Of a DNA stretch of 62,316 nucleotides, positions 60,349-62,316 are shown piece by piece (the first letter of the stretch is position 1; each line of letters opens with the position of its first letter). Made by a program: the position numbers and the translations under genes. The stretch is taken from positions 7,663 to 69,978 of the forward strand of contig QCWH01000019.1 in NCBI GenBank assembly GCA_003149565.1, read 5' to 3'. This DNA is from Marivita sp. XM-24bin2. GTDB taxonomy: Bacteria > Pseudomonadota > Alphaproteobacteria > Rhodobacterales > Rhodobacteraceae. A model generated the notes under the pieces. It was not told the origin of the DNA and did no database searches. It was given only the letters and a program-made list of their open reading frames with translations.

Positions 60349-60730
60349 GGAAGGCCCGGGCGCGGTCGAGGGCGGCGCGGCGGGTGTCGAGCTTGTCGCG
60401 TTCGGCCTCGAGGCGGAGGAAGATCGGCAGATAGGTTTCGTCGTGCTCGAGTAGTTCGGCCACCACGCACAGGGCGTTCTCAATGCGCTCATTGAGGGAT
60501 CTCCGTCCGTGCGGCTGACTGCCTCCCGGCGGGTCCGGTTGGGCGGTGGCGGTGTTGGTAAAGCGGAGCGTGGCCCCTTTTCGCCGGGCGGTTCCGGACG
60601 AAAGGTCATCCGGCACGGCAGGTGTGCTGCCGCGCCGTCCTGTGTTGGCATGCCTTTCCCGGTCGCGTGCCATGGGCCGCGGTCTCCCCTGCGGTGCCGG
60701 GACTCCGGCACCGTGCTCCGATTTGATCAA
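60299..60730 (-). CDS. Small hypothetical protein of the island
   Basis: Up to 143 residues; the C-terminal part (RSLNERIENALCVVAELLEH, then YLPIFLRLEAERDKLD) looks like a real helical protein seen in other rhodobacteral islands as I remember. The N-terminal half is Arg/Pro/Gly-rich and may not be translated. An internal ATG at 60673 is an alternative start. It overlaps the 3' end of the integrase by 50 bases in the convergent direction. No function is known. Confidence 0.5.
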   Translation of the reverse strand: MIKSEHGAGVPAPQGRPRPMARDRERHANTGRRGSTPAVPDDLSSGTARRKGATLRFTNTATAQPDPPGGSQPHGRRSLNERIENALCVVAELLEHDETYLPIFLRLEAERDKLDTRRAALDRARAFLRETHPRSRSGPAPRP

Positions 60731-61044
60731 CCTTCTGCGGGGTGCCCCGCGTCTCTTAAGGTTATGTAGACTCGGAATTTTGGTTTGGGGGATTTTGTCG
60801 GTACACGGATGCTATCGTGGGTTGGGATTTTGTGGATAACTGCAGCCGGAAGCAGTGCTGCCTTGACCTGACCGGTGTGTGGCGGCCGCAACCGATGGGG
60901 CTGGAAGGCTCATCATCTCGCATTGGTTTGACCAGTTCCACGGCAAGAATGTATCGTTGCTAGGTAAGACCTCTGCATATTGATGTGGGATTCCCATGAT
61001 TTACTGGATTTGGTAATATTTTGGGAGATTTCTGGGGGGTTTTG
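60731..61044. other. Gene-free island segment and left part of an IS5-type element
   Basis: No credible gene is seen in these 314 bases. Base composition shifts from GC-rich to T/G-rich near 60760, with runs such as TTTTGGTTTGGGGGATTTTG. A CTAG at 60959-60962 fits the YTAR target of IS5 elements and may mark the left edge of the truncated insertion sequence whose transposase starts at 61045. Terminal inverted repeats cannot be confirmed because the right end is absent. Confidence 0.4.
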
Positions 61045-61164
61045 ATGGACCTTTTTTTGCGTGAAGTGACGGAACGGATTGGTAGGGATGATGCCTTGGC
61101 CAAGATTGATGCGCTGATGAATTGGCCGTCGTTTTCGCCCATTCTCAAGCGTGGTCTTGGGCGC
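61045..61164 (+). pseudogene. 5' fragment of an IS5-family transposase
   Basis: The first 40 codons (MDLFLREVTERIGRDDALAK, then LMNWPSFSPILKRGLGR) match the N-terminus of IS5-family transposases. After codon 40 (about 61164) the match stops and sequence of the neighbouring IS110 element begins. The rest of the gene would lie beyond the element's right end, outside the window, or is lost. Confidence 0.75.
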
Positions 61165-61203
61165 TTGTCTTATGGATTTCACAGGCTTCCGAGGTATTGG
61201 AAG

Positions 61204-61238
61204 CCACTGCACGCCACGCCATTTATGGCGTGCAGTGG
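61204..61238 (+). ncRNA. Candidate bridge-RNA hairpin of the IS110 element
   Basis: A perfect 12-bp stem, CCACTGCACGCC with GGCGTGCAGTGG, encloses an 11-base loop that itself can form an alternative 8-bp hairpin (CACGCCAT/ATGGCGTG). It lies in the noncoding left end, where IS110-group elements such as IS621 encode the bridge RNA that guides target and donor choice. Only the structure is seen; RNA function is inference. Confidence 0.5.
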
Positions 61239-61370
61239 CGGCGGTTGGATCGTAAGGCGCTTGGTCTTTTCAAGGACCGTTTCAGAGTTTGATCGACCGC
61301 CGTCTTCCCCTTGGGCCTGAACGGATACGCGTGTTTCAGTCACGCATGACAAGCATAGGACGTGGAGAAG

Positions 61371-62306
61371 ATGGCAGAACATACCATCGGCGTGGATATT
61401 TCCAAATCCCATTTGGATGTGTTTGACGCGGAACGCCGCGAAGCGAAGCGTTTTGAGAATTCCATCAGCGGATTTCGAGCCTTTGAAAAATGGCTTGGCA
61501 AACTGGAAATCGCCCGAGTGGTGTATGAGCCGACAGGTCCGTATCATCGCAATTTTGAAGAGCGGTTTTGCGACAAGCTTCCCCTGATCAAGGTCAACCC
61601 GCTGCAGGCGCGTCGGTTTGTTGAAGCGTGTGGAACGCGCGCCAAGACTGATGCGCTGGATGCACGGGGCCTAGCCCGCATGGGCATCGCCCTCGACTTG
61701 CAACCAGACACCCCGGTTGCAAAAACAACGCGTATTCTCAAAGACCTGCAGGTGGCGCGAACGGCTCTGATCAAGGAGCGCACGCGCTTGAACAACCGCG
61801 CACATGTCCTGACGCACGCAGTCTTGAAGCGTCAAACGAAAGCGCGTCTGGCATTGGTGGAAAAGCAGATCGCTGAGCTCGACAAGGAAATCGATACATT
61901 CATTGATACTGACAAAGCCATCGCGCGCCGCCGCCAGATCGTCACGTCGATCCCTGGCCTGGGTAGCGTCGCCAGCGCTGCAATCCTGACCTATCTGCCA
62001 GAGATCGGGACATTGGACCGTCGCCAGGTTGGCAGCCTCGCTGGCGTGGTGCCTTACAACCGCGATTCAGGGCAGTGGAAAGGCAAGTCATTCATCAGCG
62101 GAGGACGCAAACCCCTACGTGATGCCCTATACATGCCGGCGTTGGTTGCCATGCGCTACAACCCGGATCTGAAGGCCAAATACGAAGACCTGCGAGCCGC
62201 AGGAAAACCCGCAAAAGTCGCCATCGTCGCTATCATGCGAAAGCTCATCGAAACCGCAAACGCCCTGGTCAAAGCAGACCGCGTCTGGGTTCCAAAAAAC
62301 ACTTGA
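61371..62306 (+). CDS. IS110 family transposase
   Basis: A 311-residue transposase that looks intact. The RuvC-like DEDD domain shows D in GVDISKSHLDV, E in YEPTGPYH and two D in KTDALDARG; a coiled region lies near 125-185; the Tnp20 domain has SIPGLGSVASAAIL and the candidate catalytic serine in FISGGRKPLRDAL. GGAG lies 3 bases before the ATG at 61371; a GTG three codons earlier is an alternative. It ends at 62306, 10 bases before the window end. Confidence 0.95.
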   Translation: MAEHTIGVDISKSHLDVFDAERREAKRFENSISGFRAFEKWLGKLEIARVVYEPTGPYHRNFEERFCDKLPLIKVNPLQARRFVEACGTRAKTDALDARGLARMGIALDLQPDTPVAKTTRILKDLQVARTALIKERTRLNNRAHVLTHAVLKRQTKARLALVEKQIAELDKEIDTFIDTDKAIARRRQIVTSIPGLGSVASAAILTYLPEIGTLDRRQVGSLAGVVPYNRDSGQWKGKSFISGGRKPLRDALYMPALVAMRYNPDLKAKYEDLRAAGKPAKVAIVAIMRKLIETANALVKADRVWVPKNT

Positions 62307-62316
62307 TTAAGACGGA

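Larger units (their letters stand above)
61165..62316 (+). mobile_element. IS110-family insertion sequence inside the IS5 fragment
   Basis: Left boundary is placed where IS5 transposase similarity ends. About 206 noncoding bases with a strong hairpin are followed by an intact transposase and a few bases to the window end. IS110 elements lack usual terminal inverted repeats, so the exact ends cannot be set here; the right end is at or just past the window edge. Confidence 0.75.

Noticed and set aside
60812-60997. 61-codon minus-strand opening in the island
   Set aside because: No recognisable domain or start signal; it may be a transposase remnant in another frame, but this could not be supported.

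Overview
The window looks like a chromosomal segment of a marine alphaproteobacterium of the Rhodobacterales (Roseobacter group). Several things point there: high G+C, a circularly permuted two-piece tmRNA gene, an SspB-alpha type ClpXP adaptor, the DMSP demethylase gene dmdA next to acuI, the Rhodobacter-type tellurite locus trgA-trgB-cysK, bactofilin paired with an M23 peptidase, and small families typical of this order (DUF1194, DUF2852, DUF4169, DUF455). Most of the window is dense core-like chromosome; only the last 3.5 kb is clearly acquired DNA.

Layout. 1-6.9 kb: glnE with a small partner gene, then a polar amino-acid ABC transporter operon ending in a DMT exporter. 6.9-13.7 kb: bactofilin/M23 peptidase pair, DUF455 ferritin-like protein, Bcp peroxiredoxin, and a very large YhdP/AsmA-like envelope protein. 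13.9-19.6 kb: NTF2-like/LysR divergent pair, queA, an MFS transporter, DUF924, and class I fructose-bisphosphate aldolase with a LacI-type operator. 19.6-28.6 kb: cytochrome P450 overlapping a membrane-bound alpha/beta hydrolase, a DUF1194 von Willebrand A-like secreted protein, a Crp/Fnr regulator with a DUF2892 protein, a methyltransferase, an HD-domain possible di-iron oxygenase, and a membrane-anchored patatin-like protein. 28.6-35 kb: ssrA (tmRNA), a zinc alcohol dehydrogenase, a second DUF1194 protein, sspB, fumC, an array of four perfect palindromes, DUF4169 plus a ribbon-helix-helix protein, and creatinase. 35-41 kb: RDD and DUF2852 membrane proteins, YbaK, RNase E, TusA and CcdA.

40.9-48.4 kb is the DMSP region. 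A GntR/FadR-type regulator with a double TGTC-N-GACA operator faces DUF2182-DUF1326-DinB, followed by dmdA, acuI, a universal stress protein and a BCCT transporter. Together these could import DMSP or betaine, demethylate DMSP to methylmercaptopropionate, and detoxify acryloyl-CoA made by the cleavage route. 48.5-58.8 kb holds a class V aminotransferase, DNA photolyase, cyclopropane fatty acid synthase, trgA, trgB, cysK, an MscS-type channel, an alanyl-tRNA editing protein and a small membrane protein. The last four genes overlap by 1-4 bases and read as one operon with an oxidant/tellurite/cysteine flavour.

58.8 kb to the end: tRNA-Ser(GGA) is the attachment site of a genomic island. A tyrosine integrase starts about 150 bases after the tRNA, followed by a small hypothetical gene, the 5' end of an IS5-type transposase, and an IS110-family element that has interrupted it. 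The island's right end lies outside the window. Three copies of a hairpin-rich intergenic repeat (9.8, 44.9 and 49.7 kb) each sit just before a gene in the same orientation, and one supplies the ribosome binding site of acuI. No CRISPR array, rRNA or riboswitch was recognised.
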